Source: Setoptus koraiensis
Lineage: Eukaryota > Arthropoda
Direction: 5' to 3'
NCBI GenBank assembly: GCA_048013815.1
Contig: CM106585.1
Span: 15,996,001-16,060,000 of the forward strand
Length of the DNA stretch: 64,000 bases
Shown here piece by piece: positions 12,679-24,276 of the stretch. A model generated the notes under the pieces. The model worked only from the letters and a program-made list of their open reading frames with translations, made no database searches and was not told where the DNA came from. The position numbers and the translations under genes are program-made. Every line of letters starts with the position of its first letter. Position 1 is the stretch's first letter.

Positions 12679-13479
12679 TGTCAGCGTTAGTGGATAGTTC
12701 ACGGACTGGACAGAGACTGCAAAGGAGAGACTGCAACGTAGATGTGGATAGCGAGTGGCCAACGATGCGTGGATACACCCGTTGACCACTCGACGTAATG
12801 CATCGGCGAACGGCCGACACCGACAAACGCAATCGCTGGTGCCCTATGACCATGTGATTGCTGCCCGATGTTAATTGTGCCGCTAATGGTTTGCATTATT
12901 GCGTCACAATTGATGGACAGCACTCACAAGTAGTGGTCAGTGGCTGCGTCCATTTGGTCAAACGAATTGCAGATTTGGCCGTCGCTTGCAAGTTGCAATG
13001 ACACACACACAAGATTTTTCTGTCTGGATTTGTCTTTGGCCGCAGTGAGAAACTTTTCACTGAAAAGTGAGTGACTTTTTCCGAGAGAGAAAAAGTTTTG
13101 TTCCCTGTCGTAGCAGCGTCCATGGGCAGCCAACGAATCCACTGCAAATCCATTGCGCGCTGACTCGTTCCGAGGTTCTCAAGTTGTTCATTCGAAAAGA
13201 TAAAAAATAAAAAGTCGCATCCTTTTGCCGGCCCGATCATCGACAATATCCGCTATTAATAGCTCATTACTGGCGGCGCATCAGCATAAATTGCCCATTG
13301 GCTGTGTTCGCCGTGATTTGGCTCAAATCATCATTTGAGTGATTCCGATCACTCTTAAACGCAGCATTTGTGCAACGACACGACACGACACACAACGCAA
13401 ATCTATTATCATAATAATAGTTTGATATGTACATGTGTAAGTCTTGTACAGCGCCGTAACAGTTGTAAGCGATTCTTAC

Positions 13480-13662
13480 CTGTGTGGTGCAATATGCTCC
13501 CGATGATGCATCGGCCCATCTTGTGCACCTCGTTGCACCTCCTTGCATCTCATTGCGGCTCCTTGCATCCTCTTGCCGCCGCTGCTGCTGCCGCTGCATC
13601 ATTTGGCACAACTTAACAGCTTGCCGTGGTTGCACCACGGCAAGCTGTTGAAGAGACGGCAT
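13480..13662 (-). other. Candidate 5' exon of a minus-strand transcript
   Basis: The minus strand carries a strong donor, ACACAG|GTAAGAATC (GT at 13479-13478), after an open frame from an ATG at 13662. The 60-residue Q/R-rich product resembles nothing known, so this may be untranslated. A perfect hairpin (13615-13649) lies inside it. It could belong to the CPAP1-like transcript; that is inference. Confidence 0.3.
13615..13649. repeat. Perfect 16-bp inverted repeat with 3-nt loop
   Basis: AACAGCTTGCCGTGGT at 13615-13630 and ACCACGGCAAGCTGTT at 13634-13649 are exact reverse complements around a TGC loop. No mismatch in 16 bp, in otherwise non-repetitive DNA. Confidence 0.95.
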
Positions 13663-14480
13663 GATCGTGCAAAACGTGACGCCAGCAAACGAAAAAACGT
13701 TTGGTCAAGTTCATTTGTTGCATAACTTAAATAAACATAACACTTCGAGTCGTGCAATTGCGTCATGTTTTAACTGTGTGCGCTGTGTCCATTGACCCGT
13801 AGCTGACATGCGATGTCTAACTGGGTCTGGCCGGACCGGCCTGTTACAGCTACACTTACAGCCTGTAAGTTACAGGTGAGTGTAATTAGGCAAATGCAGC
13901 GATCGCTCACTGCACAAAATCCACTCAATTGCGAGCTGGATAATTGTTCTTGTGTCCAGCTTGGCCCTCAAAGTTGCCGCCCAACACTTGCGCCGACCTA
14001 ATGCATCCTTCAAGTTGACCGTTGCATCGGCTGCATCGGTCGCGTCGGCTGCACCGGCTGCAACGGTTCCGTTGGGCACTGAAAGACGGGAGAGTCGCAA
14101 ACAAACAACACGATGGGTCTCGCTCCCATTGGGCTCGCTGCGATGCGATGTAGCGCAACGATTCAAACACTGGCAACTCACTCTCAGCTGATCCGTTGAT
14201 CCGTTGATCAGCCACTAACTGCAGCTATTGCGCAACTTGCAAACCCTTTACCCGGCCTCAATTCATTCATCATTCCGTCCGGCCCGCAACAGGTGCTTTT
14301 GCCTGTTCGTGGTGCCCACAGCATGAAAACGAGTGACTGGCGGCATTGCGAGCTGCCCCTAATGTCTGGACGCGGCAACAGCTGATTCGTTAATTTGTTT
14401 GTTTATCCACTGGCACATCGACATCGTCGTGCTGTCGTCTGCAGCGAGATGTTGCCCCAAAGAGGCGCACAACGGACCCT

Positions 14481-14539
14481 GGTGCATCATTTATAAATGG
14501 TGCATCATATCACGATGCACCATTTATATCATTTGCACC
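14481..14539. repeat. Imperfect 26-bp inverted repeat
   Basis: Arms 14481-14506 and 14514-14539 flank a 7-nt loop. The inner 14 bp (ATAAATGGTGCATC and its complement) are perfect; the outer part has a few mismatches. Each arm also contains GGTGCATC-type direct repeats. Confidence 0.85.
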
Positions 14540-14734
14540 ATTCATGCGAGTCAACTAGCGTCAATTAAACATGGGCTAAATGTCAGCTGAGTGTCAGTTA
14601 AATGTCAGCTGCATAAAAGTGATATCATGCTGGCGCGACAGTGTTGCGGCGCCCACCACAAATATTAGTCAGTTTATGACGCAACCATTAAACATTTATC
14701 GAGCGGCTGCCATGACTGGCCAGTTGGGCACTCA

Positions 14735-14795
14735 CAGTGTGACAGCGCAACAGTGACAGTGTGACGGCGCAACAGTGACAGTGTGACGCAACTGA
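14735..14795. repeat. 22-bp tandem repeat, 2.7 copies
   Basis: Units of CAGTGTGACAGCGCAACAGT plus GA begin at 14735, 14757 and 14779; the third is partial. Confidence 0.8.
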
Positions 14796-15587
14796 CGGAC
14801 GGTGGTGACTCGCAGCGGACAGGAGAGGAAACGGCCAACAAGAGAGGCAAGTGGAATAGGTCAGTCATTCACTGGCGCTTGTTGCTTGCGCAACAACCAT
14901 GATGTATGAGGACCATTCTCGAAGAGCCGTCGCCATTGAGCAAGTCTGCTGACCAGCCGACAGCGGCCGTGTCATTGTTGTTGTGTTCGTCGCGTTTATT
15001 TTAATTAATTTTAATACTAATAATAACAAGCAGTGGCAATAGGTGACAATATAATAACTGTTGGCCTAATTACGCCGGACAGGCAGTTAACAAGACCAGT
15101 GGCTCAAGTGTTGGCCTAGTTGAGTAGTTTATAGTCGTTGTCTCAATTTGCTCGATTTGCGAGACAGAGAGCCCCGCTGTCAGTTTTTGCGCAGACAGTT
15201 GTCGCGGCGATGGCATGCAAAAGCGCCATTTGATTTGAATAAAACAAAATCAAAGCAACACTTGATATGATGCATTTCAGTTTGAGATTACATTGAGTAA
15301 ACAGAGACACAGTTGCGCATTCTCACAATAAATTCTATTATACTAATGGGCTGCGTCATTAGCCGCTAAAAATGGTAAAGTGTCGTCATAATTGCTTGAT
15401 TTTGTCCCGTTAGTCGCAGTCGAGTTAATTGTGTTTGCAGCCGCTTCGCCCGGACACTTTGGCCGCTATTCACAGAATTGCGCAACCAGCAGCGCCCCGT
15501 TGGCTAATAGTAAAACGAACACGATCGGACCGTTAATCGGTGACCGGCCCATTGGCCGCCAGCGGCCGACCGGGCAACCGTTGGCGG

Positions 15588-18500
15588 CTAACGGCGCCTA
15601 GTGACGGTGCTGCTGTCGTATCGCTTGGCCTGAGTTTTGGGCCTGACCCGCTGGAATGTGGCCGATTTTCTCAACGTTGGCCCCATGTCCAGGCCGTCGG
15701 CTCGCAAAACATGGTTGTTGTGGTTGTTGCTGTTGTGGTTGCTGCTGTTGTTGTTCAGACTGTCCGTGTCGCCGGAATAGTCGGGCGTGGAATTGGGGTA
15801 AGCGTTTGCGTGACTAGCTGATCTGATTACTGTGCCCACCGACAGGACACTGTCCGCGTCAGATATGACAACTTCCGGTTGCGCATTATTCGTTTTCAAG
15901 ACTGCTGCATCGTCTGCTGCATGGGAGGTGCCATTGTTGTTGTAGTTGTTGCTGTTGTTGTTGTTGTTGTTGTTGTTGTTGCTGTTGTTGTTGTTGTTTG
16001 CTGTTGGCGTGTGCAGCTCGTCGCGATCATCACAGGTTGCTGTATCAATGAGCACTCTGGTCAGAAGACTCCAAGTTTTCGCATTGATTTTATCACAATA
16101 CATTGGATTTTGGCGCAATTTTCTGCTTATCCGGCCCAAAGTTGTACATTCGACAATGAACGAGCGAAAATTCTCGTCCGAAGTGAGCAGCTTGTGCAAC
16201 TGCCGACGCTGCCCGACATCCAATTCGTTTATGGCCGATCTGTAGCGCGACATTCGCGGCCTGCTCTCGTACACAATCTCGTGTTGGGCCCCATCGGCGC
16301 TGTTTCTGACATTGATTGTGTCCGCTTCGCTTGGCTCTCTGAGTATTTTGTGATGCTCTATGATTGTTTCGTCGAATATGTCCACAATAGTTTGTAATCG
16401 CTTAAATTGTTCTGGACTTGTCAGCGTGGGCCTCATCGACACAAACGGCACATCGTCTTCGCAAACGGACACGCCATCTATGGCGGCCAACTGAGGCTGC
16501 TTCCGCTGATCAGCCTGATCAGCTGTCTGCACCATGCAACCGGTGCCGCCACCATTGTGCGTCGCCTCTAGGCTCGTAGTGTCGAATGTGGCCTCATTTC
16601 CGGTTCCGGTGGCGAAATTCCACCACTCAGATCCTGAGATGGCAGTGGGAATCAACGGTTGCAATTTATTATTGTGAGCGCCTCGCGTAAACGTGTTGTA
16701 ATGTTGCGATTGTGGCTGCGGCTGATGTAATGCCCCTGCCGCCGCTGGCGCCCTCTTTCTTTCACAGGTAGTAGTAATTATTTCGTCTATCTCATCTATT
16801 CTAGTTGTGTAAGTGTCCTCAATGTTTTTAATTGTATATTTTGGCGCCGACACAACAACAATATCCGGTTGCTGTAATTTGTGATGATGACGCAATATGT
16901 GCACATTGGTTGTGTCTGCCTTATTGACAATAATTGTTTCGTCAGTGGTTGTTGTTGTTGTCAGTGTGGGCCGATGTTGCTGTTGTTTGTTCAATTTGCT
17001 GCCCCTAGGCGGCTTGACCACTGGATCGCCCGCCTTGCTGAATGCCGCCGCCGCCGCCGATCTATTGAGCGTCGACAGGTGATTGGTGGCAACATCGGCG
17101 ATTGATTTTGTGTCAACAAACGAATCGTAGACAGTTTGTGCCGTTACACTGGGCGGAATAGGAACTTTGGGCTCTGTAATCACGTCGTGATTGAGGCGAC
17201 GAGTGGCCTGTCGCTTGGCGGCCACCGCGCCAAAGCTGAGGCCCAGCAACAGCAGTGTGAGAAACAGCAGGCCGGCCAGTATGAACAGCGGGTCGAAATT
17301 GGTCAGTTTGGCCGGCTCGGGCGCGCCTTCGAGGCTGCGTGTTTTCGCACAGGTAAACGTGAAATATCCGGATTTCGGCACAGGTAAACATGAAATATCC
17401 GGATTTTGGAAAAACGGAGTGGGGAGATGGGAGACGCAACGGTTAGGGCACTGGAAACGGATTTTTGGCATCGTTCGATTCAAGCGATCGCTCGAAAGCG
17501 TAATCGCTCACAAGAATTGCTCAGAGATGTGGAGTTTAATTAAAAATTCGATGGGGCAGAGGCCCGGCATTTTGGCATCGCCGTGGGCAATTTGTTACTC
17601 ACATTCGCTCGGGCAGCACCTGCTGGGCGGGCGGCGGGGCCAGCGGCGGCGGGTAGCGGCACACGACCGTCTTGACCTCGTCCTCGTCCAGCTCTAGCGA
17701 CCGATGAAACCTGATGAGGATATTGTTCAAGAATAAGCGCGGGGCCTCTTGTTTGGTGCCGCAGCCGCGCAGGGGCAGCCGCAGCTCGTAGTGGCGCAGG
17801 CCGTCGCCCAGCAATTTGCAGGGCGTAGAGCGGTCGTGATTGGCGTACACTATGCCCCGGAAGGGCTCGCTGAAGTTCAATTTGATGAGCATGTCGCCTG
17901 TTTCGCAGGTGAGAAAGGCGCGCGTTTTGTTGGTCACCATCACCGATTCGAGCAGATTTTCGTGCGCGTGCCTCACAATGTCCAGCGTGCGCTGTCGCTC
18001 TCGTTCCTCTTGGTCGTCGGGTTGGTCGGGCCAGCGGCCCGGCAGCAGCAGCGACTTGCCCGATTTGGGCGCCCCCCTGCTGTTGTTGTACAAGCTACTG
18101 AATGTGCGTGATTGGTGTGCATTTCGGGCGTTGCTGTTATTGTTTTCAACTGTTGTTGGCCCCGCGCCGTCATTGTGTGGCGATTGGGCGCGCGAATCGG
18201 GGTCCGCCGTGGTCACAACGGCTTCGAATGGCAGTGCCGAGATTTGGTGAGCGCGCTGGCGCGGCTCGGAACTGGCCGCCGGGACCCGGTAGGCCAGCGT
18301 GACGGGTTGGCGAGGCTGATAGGGGCTGGGGGCGCCGGCGGCAAACTGACGCTGATGAGACGCATTGTAGGCCGATGATATATTCTGATAACTTATGACG
18401 GGCGGCAAAATGCTGATAACTGTCGTGTAGGGGGCCGCCAGCCGGAATTCGGCCCGATTTTGCTGCTGCTGTTGTTGTTGTTGTTGCTGTTGCTGCTGCT

Positions 18501-18996
18501 GTTGTTGCTGCTGTTGTTGTTGCTGTTGTTGTTGCTGCGACTCGACCGCTTGCAGGTCTTCCACGGGCGAATCGATGTAGGGCGACACCGAGTTGACCTC
18601 GGACACTAGGTCCACTTCGCTGTTGCTGATATCGGCTTTTCCGCGTTGCGTCGTTGCGTCGCCCCTGTCGGCATCGTCGGATATCTCGTTGGACGGCAGA
18701 GCGGTTGTTGGGGCTGTTGTTGGCGAAATTTCAGTTGCGGCGCAACCGGAAAATTGGATCAGAATCATGATGAGACAAATGTAACTAGACAGGTGAAACT
18801 TGGCTCGGCAACGCAAACTAATTTCGCTGCCGCTCGGTCGGCTGTCGACAAACCTGCGGCAGCAATTGTAACAATTATGGGGGCGACAATAGCGACTATG
18901 ACAGTTATCACAGTTTGCACAGCGGGACACCCGCATGGGGCCGCCGCTGGGGCGCATCTTGACGCGCGTCTTGACAAATTTGAATTGATTCAGCAT
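15588..18996 (-). CDS. Single-pass membrane protein with a ZP-N domain and no ZP-C
   Basis: Exons 18996-17603 and 17334-15588 join across a 268-bp intron (GAAT|GTGAGT to ACGCAG|C, phase 2), giving 1,046 aa. A hydrophobic stretch near residues 68-85 (SSYICLIMILIQFSG) is a late signal peptide or signal anchor, so a later start is possible. A run of about 25 Gln precedes the domain. Residues about 364-446 form a ZP-N module with the four expected cysteines (364, 393, 412, 446) and motifs NFSEPFRGIVYA and LPLRGCGT. A single membrane span follows at about 481-504, then a tail of about 540 residues, mostly disordered but with a folded-looking block around the YRSAINELDVGQRRQLHKLL motif. ZP proteins build apical matrix or cuticle contacts. 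Here no ZP-C module and no furin-type site lies before the membrane span, so it may stay anchored and not polymerise. Confidence 0.85.
15946..15998 (-). repeat. Coding GTT repeat (poly-Asn) in the ZP-N gene
   Basis: A nearly pure GTT run encodes a poly-Asn tract in the cytoplasmic tail of the ZP-N protein. Similar runs are common in the flanking non-coding DNA. Confidence 0.8.
17344..17402. repeat. Tandem duplication of about 30 bp in the ZP-N gene intron
   Basis: Two near-identical units containing CACAGGTAAAC and GAAATATCCGGAT sit head to tail just upstream (on the minus strand) of the proposed acceptor at 17335. They keep the frame open into the intron. Confidence 0.8.
18470..18539 (-). 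repeat. Coding CAG/CAA repeat (poly-Gln) in the ZP-N gene
   Basis: Mixed CAG and CAA codons on the minus strand encode about 25 consecutive Gln in the extracellular part of the ZP-N protein. The mixed codons suggest an old tract that is less prone to slippage than a pure run. Confidence 0.85.
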
Positions 18997-19180
18997 CGTT
19001 GTTTAGATGATGATGAGGCACTTGTTGTTGCTGGCTGCTTGTGGCGCTGACATTTTCTAGCCACTACTTTGACTACATTGTTGGTGTATATGCTGCTCAT
19101 AAATCATATGTTATAAATTATAAAATTACAGTTACAATTCTTTCCGATCTGAGCCAGTTTGCTTCGAGGAATTTTTTTCG

Positions 19181-19250
19181 TTGTTGTTCGGTCTTTTTCG
19201 TTGTTGTTCGGTCTTTTTCGTTGTTGTTCGGTCTTTCTCGTTGTTGTTCA
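19181..19250. repeat. 20-bp tandem repeat, 3.5 copies
   Basis: Units of TTGTTGTTCGGTCTTTTTCG begin at 19181, 19201 and 19221, with a partial fourth at 19241. Confidence 0.9.
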
Positions 19251-19860
19251 ATCGGACGGACGACAAACGATGCAACGGCCAATGATTGTCTCAAGTTGTC
19301 AGACTGCGCGCGAATAGGGCTGGTTTGAAAAAAAGCTGGTCTCGATTTGTCCGTTGATCGGATTCAAAATCTGAATCATTATCGCTTTGGGTTTATTATC
19401 ATTTGTTGTTATTACTATTATCGTTGTTGTTATCAGCGCCGACCATTGGCAGTGAGCAGGTGTTTGCCGAAATCATTGCCGTTATCATACGAGCAAAACA
19501 GCGAGATAGCGAGATGTCGGCGAGCGCTGCCAAGTGATTCTTGGTTGTGATTGTTGATATTGATTACAAGTTAATAATAATAATAATAACTTAGCTATTG
19601 CTTGCGGTTAAAAATAAGCAATTGAACTAATTGCTTTCGCTTTCGCTCTCGCAATCGTCTCTTGTCCACTAACGGCCTGATAGGTGCAGTTATCAAAGTT
19701 TTATAATCAAACGGCTAAATTAGCAGCACTAATGAATGATCGGCGCACAATTTGGTAATTGTGTCTCAATGAATACTGGCTAGCTACAATATTATTAGGT
19801 CACTCGACAATTGGGCAACAGGTTGCAAGACGATTGCAGACAATATACATTGTGGATATT

Positions 19861-19878
19861 ATATATATATATATATAT
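19861..19878. repeat. AT dinucleotide microsatellite
   Basis: Nine uninterrupted AT units in spacer DNA upstream of the ZP-N gene. Confidence 0.9.
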
Positions 19879-20341
19879 TATGATTGTTGTTGTTGTTGTC
19901 AGTGGCGACATTGAGTGTCGGGCGTTGCTTGACGTTGCTCACTGACCTTAACGAGCGGGATGATGACGTCGGGTGGGCGCCCGACGGCAATTGCACAAAC
20001 AATTGCTGTCTGTCGAGCGGCTCGAGATGCTGATTTTGGGAGCACTTGTATTATTTTATTTTTATTCACTCACTGCTATTTCTATACTGTTATTCTATTT
20101 GGCAGTTTCGAGTCATCGCTCGCTCAATTATTTGTTGTCTGGCAAGCGCGGTCTAATTAACAATCAACACGTGGTTTGTTGTTGGCATTTGCATTAAATT
20201 GTGGCACTGTAACAAATTGTTGCACTTGATCCAATAAACGGCTTGGCGGTTACGGTTAAAACAATGCGATATGGACATTGTGACGTTATTTGTTCGCCTA
20301 TTCGGCTATTTGGACATGGCATAACTGATGGCCCACACTAA

Positions 20342-20425
20342 TTGGACTGCTCTGGTTGGACTGCTCTGGTTGGACTGCTCTGGTTGGACTGCTCTGATTG
20401 GACTACACTGATTGGACTATGCTGA
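20342..20425. repeat. 14-bp tandem repeat, 6 copies
   Basis: Six units of TTGGACTGCTCTGG, the last three diverged (CTACACTGA, CTATGCTGA). The open frame across it is an artefact of the repeat. Confidence 0.9.
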
Positions 20426-21744
20426 TTGGGGTGGCGAAAGCGTCTCGATGTCGCTGAGATGGATGCACTGCAACCATTTGGCTTTGTGTGTCGCTGGCTG
20501 GCTGGCTGTTGTCCAATCAACAACAACTCTAGCCAACTGCACACTTTACGGTCTACAGGGGGCAAGTATGTCCACCAGGTGAGCACCTGAGCACGTTGCC
20601 GTCACACTCACCTGAGCTGTGAAATGTTAATAGTGAAATGTGAATAGCAAACGAGCCGCAAACAAAGAGCCAGAGCGAGAGTTAACCTTCAAAAGTTATA
20701 TCAACTACACCCAATCAATAACAATGAATGATTTTAGACAACGCAAACAAGCAACAACAACGTCGCACACCGCAGATGAGAACGTGTCAGTTAGTTGGCG
20801 GCGTTTTAAACAATCGTCAGACAGTCGCAAGTCGTGTCGAGGGATATTGTTTGCTGTTGTTGTTGTTGTTGTTGTCGCAAACAACAACAGCCGATAATAG
20901 CTGGCTACGGTGTTATCTTTGGGGTTGATGATATTGCAACGTAATGCAATATTTGGCAGCATCTACGACCATATTCGCAGCGACACCAACAGCAGCAACA
21001 GCGACACTCGTCGCTGCCGCCGATGATATCTGGCCAGCTTTGTGCTGGCAACAATTGTTTGCTGTTGTCGTTACTCTGGCGAGACTAACTGTGGCCATTG
21101 TTGTTTCCTTTGCGGAGGCGGCACTCGCACTATTGTGGCCATTGCCCTGACAAGATGGCAAGATGGCGAGACGGCAAGACGGCGAGCTGGCGGCAGGTGA
21201 AAAAAGGATCGGCCAACAGTGAGACTGGGTGCTGCTAGACGTGCAAACATAATTCATTCACAGTTACGAGCGGCTTCATTACCGTTTCTTGATTTTTCTC
21301 TTTTCTCTTCCATGAGCAAATGTTGCAAAAAACTTTCGCCTACTGTCGAAAGGCAAACAGAACGAAAAGTGAGCAACGAAGAACGAAAAATGAAAAACGC
21401 AAACAATTTCACTAAAACACAGGGACATTGCAAGGGGAATCACCGTTGGCACCGTTACAACGAACCCAAACACTCACTAACATGATCATCACGGGCCCTT
21501 GTCGCTGTATCATTTATCCGCCGCAACAACAACAGTGGCCACGATATCGCATCATAAATGAATTGCCTTTGTGCCTTTGCATTGTGCAAGCCACTCGTTG
21601 ATCGTCAATTAATCAATTAGTCGTCTAGACACTGCTGACGAAACGCAGTCACCAAAGCAGCGAGTGGTCGGCACATTGACTCGGCACTTCACGGCCAAGC
21701 TCGGCCGGCCACTGCGACCAGCAATTGAAGCGGCTATTTTCGGA

Positions 21745-21870
21745 AATTTTTCCCTATTTCGTTTTTCGGTTTTTCATATTTTCGGCTTTCCGGTTTTTCA
21801 GTTTTCCGGTTTTTCGGTTTTTCAGTTTTCCGGTTTTTCGGTTTTCCATTTTTCCATTTTTCCATATTTT
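21745..21870. repeat. Pyrimidine-rich C/T repeat (CGGTTTTTC-like)
   Basis: Irregular copies of CGGTTTTTCAGTTTTC and CATTTTTC make a strong purine/pyrimidine strand bias. The frames through it (KNRKTEKP repeats on the minus strand) are spurious. Confidence 0.7.
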
Positions 21871-23948
21871 CAATTGAGACGAATTGAAATGATGAGATTT
21901 TTGTTGCCTTCGTGAGCGTGTACAACATGCGAGCGCAAGCACAAACCTTCTTTTTGAGATCTTTTTTTTTGCACGAGAAATCCGTGCTGAAAATGTGTCA
22001 TAATCGATTCTTGAAGCCCGGCCGGTGATTTTGGTGGCAACGTGCGCACTTTGTTTATCCGACAGCCTAGTCAGCTTAGTTACGCGATCAATTAGTTTCG
22101 AGTAAACAAAATGGTCGCTTTGTCAAAACATCGGCGGCCATGGTCGCGAGCCGGCAATAAATCTTGAAATTGGCGTCGACAATAACGATAACACTAGGAC
22201 GGTTTGTAGGGGGCGGACGAAGTAGCAGGTAGCACGCCAAGTGGACCGACCACTGGCCTGGACAGTGTGCCAGTGTAAGATTTAAAAGTTTGATAATATC
22301 GGCGACACTAATTAAGTGCTTTTCAAATTCATTAGCATAATCACATGGCAACTAATTTTCGAGGCACAAATCTCGTCCCATTGCGCAATCCGCCGGCATT
22401 GGGCATGATTTTAACTTGATACTATGGAATCAAATTGGAATATATATATTTTATTAGTGTATTTTTATCACTGCAAACTCACTACTTGCTCACACGCAGC
22501 ATGGTCGCCAATGGCGCTTACTTAGAGCCACAGGATGTTTATCAATTATTGTGCCAATTATCTATTTATCTTTTTATCCTTATCACGTACGAATATGTGC
22601 CATTGGTGTTGGTGACCAACAATTCGTTCGATCTATTCGTTGCTACCTGTACGAACACAATACCATCAGTGCTTCTCTATATAACTTGTTATGTAAGCTT
22701 GATTAATCGACTCGATAAATCAGCGTAAATCAATATAATGAAACCACAGGTCGGTGAGTGCAGTTGCTAGGCACTCATTCGGCAATGTTCAATTAACTAG
22801 TTTTACTCAACTACTGGACTAGTCACAAGGTGACACAAGGTGGCGACTTTGCGGCTAGTAGATACCTGTTGTCTTAGCAACAACAAAAGTTATCTCTGCT
22901 CGGCGTGGGCGCTTTCTCACATATTCGTTACCTGGTCAGCAATGTCATGGCCAAGAATTTTCCTTTTCGACTAACTTTAGAAAGAAGCTCGTTCTTTCTC
23001 TGTGCGTTAGCTGGTGTAAATCTGATCACGATTCTCTAGAAAAATCTCTACGATGAATGAATGGCTCAAGTCGCCGGCTTAAAGTCAATTTCATCTCAAT
23101 ACAAATGATCATGGGTGTTGTTTGTGGCAAAGCGCGAGACAAGTTTGAGCTAAACTGCATTTCAACTTGTGCCAGTGTGATTAAATGAGAATTAATTAAT
23201 ACTTTTTAATTCTTATGACTCAAACTAATATATTGACCGTAGAATAAACACATCTTTGGCGCACACTACGCAAACTGTGATAGCAAGAAGTAGCAAATAA
23301 TAATCGCCAGACGCAAAAAATCGGCTCGTTTTATCCGCTCTTCTGCTTCTAGTCATTAGTGTCTAGGAGTGTCTCATAAAATCAAAAAAGCCGGCCAATG
23401 AGCAATCGTAATATCTCTCCACCGTATATTTTGCAGCAGACTCAAGCAACTTGTTGTTGCTAAGTGCCCTAACAAGTGATATGGAAATGAAAGGGAGAGT
23501 ATGCCTTACATTAGTTTGTCTATGTCCTGCAAAGTTCAATGGCATCCGAGATGCAAATCTTTCTCTCTCTACCTGTGCAGTAAAGATGGCAAAGAAAAGA
23601 AATTGTTGTATGGAGTATTGCTGCAAATTACGGCGGAACACATTTAGAAGCGTGCTGGCAAATGATGCTGCTGCTACAGTGTAGTGTAAGCCACTAATAA
23701 ACTATGATAGATCTTGTTTGTGATAGTCCTCCCACAAGTCAACAGGTTTTGGTAGTTCCTTCCTGCCCAATGCCTATAAACTGAAATTATCACCACTATT
23801 TTGAACAGGTGATCGCTCACTGTATCGCAGTGCTATTCGCTATATCGGACAGAGAAAACTTGGTACGTTTGTTCGTTTGTTTGTTCATTTGTTTCGCAAC
23901 AAATGAGTTTAGTCTGGTGGTTTCTCGCTCGCTTCGAAATTTCGACTA

Positions 23949-24049
23949 GTATAAGAACGCCTGACATCAAAGAACTATTCTCATATGAAACATTGGCGAG
24001 GAACTTCCCTAGTGACACAAAGCACCAATAAAACAAAAAGTATCCAGGT
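23949..24049 (+). promoter_or_regulatory. Possible TATA box and untranslated first exon of the secreted repeat protein gene
   Basis: GTATAAGAA at 23949-23957 resembles a TATA box. About 100 bp downstream is a strong donor, TATCCAG|GTAAGT (near 24049), and a good acceptor (GCACGTAG, at 24250) lies before the ATG at 24277. A transcript starting near 23980 with a 5' UTR intron would fit. Inferred from signals only. Confidence 0.35.
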
Positions 24050-24276
24050 AAGTTGCCACTTGTGACGGCGCGTATTTTGCTGAGTGTTACGCTAGTATCA
24101 GGCTGATTTTGAGTTTATTTTACTAGAGTTCCACATCTAGAGTTCAATCATATTATCGCGACAGTTTTTTCCACTATCACACATTATCACATATTATCAT
24201 TATCATTATTATTAATATTATTGTTATTGTCATTGTATTCGCACGTAGTCCGACCGACCATAAAGAACGCGCAATC

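Larger units (their letters stand above)
10851..15587. other. Non-coding stretch between the two cuticle-type genes
   Basis: No gene recognised. It contains several short tandem repeats, two notable inverted repeats, a candidate minus-strand exon ending at 13480, and five of the ten TTGCGCAA palindromes in the window. The part nearest 15587 is probably the 3' UTR of the ZP-N gene, with an AATAAA on the minus strand at 14995-15000. Confidence 0.5.
18997..23975. other. Non-coding stretch upstream of the ZP-N gene
   Basis: No gene recognised over about 5 kb. It holds a 20-bp repeat (19181-19250), an AT run (19861-19878), a 14-bp repeat (20342-20425) and a pyrimidine-rich repeat (about 21745-21870). 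A good minus-strand donor, CTCAG|GTGAGTGTG with its exon ending at 20612, could end an untranslated first exon of the ZP-N gene. The open frames here are short and unlike any protein I know. Confidence 0.5.

Noticed and set aside
22435-22728. 97-codon plus-strand frame rich in hydrophobic residues
   Set aside because: AT-rich DNA yields Leu/Ile/Tyr codons by chance; no domain, no poly(A) signal nearby and no splice partner.
23363-23684. Overlapping open frames on both strands, with acceptor-like TTTTGCAG
   Set aside because: Neither translation resembles a protein and both strands are equally open, so there is no reason to choose one.
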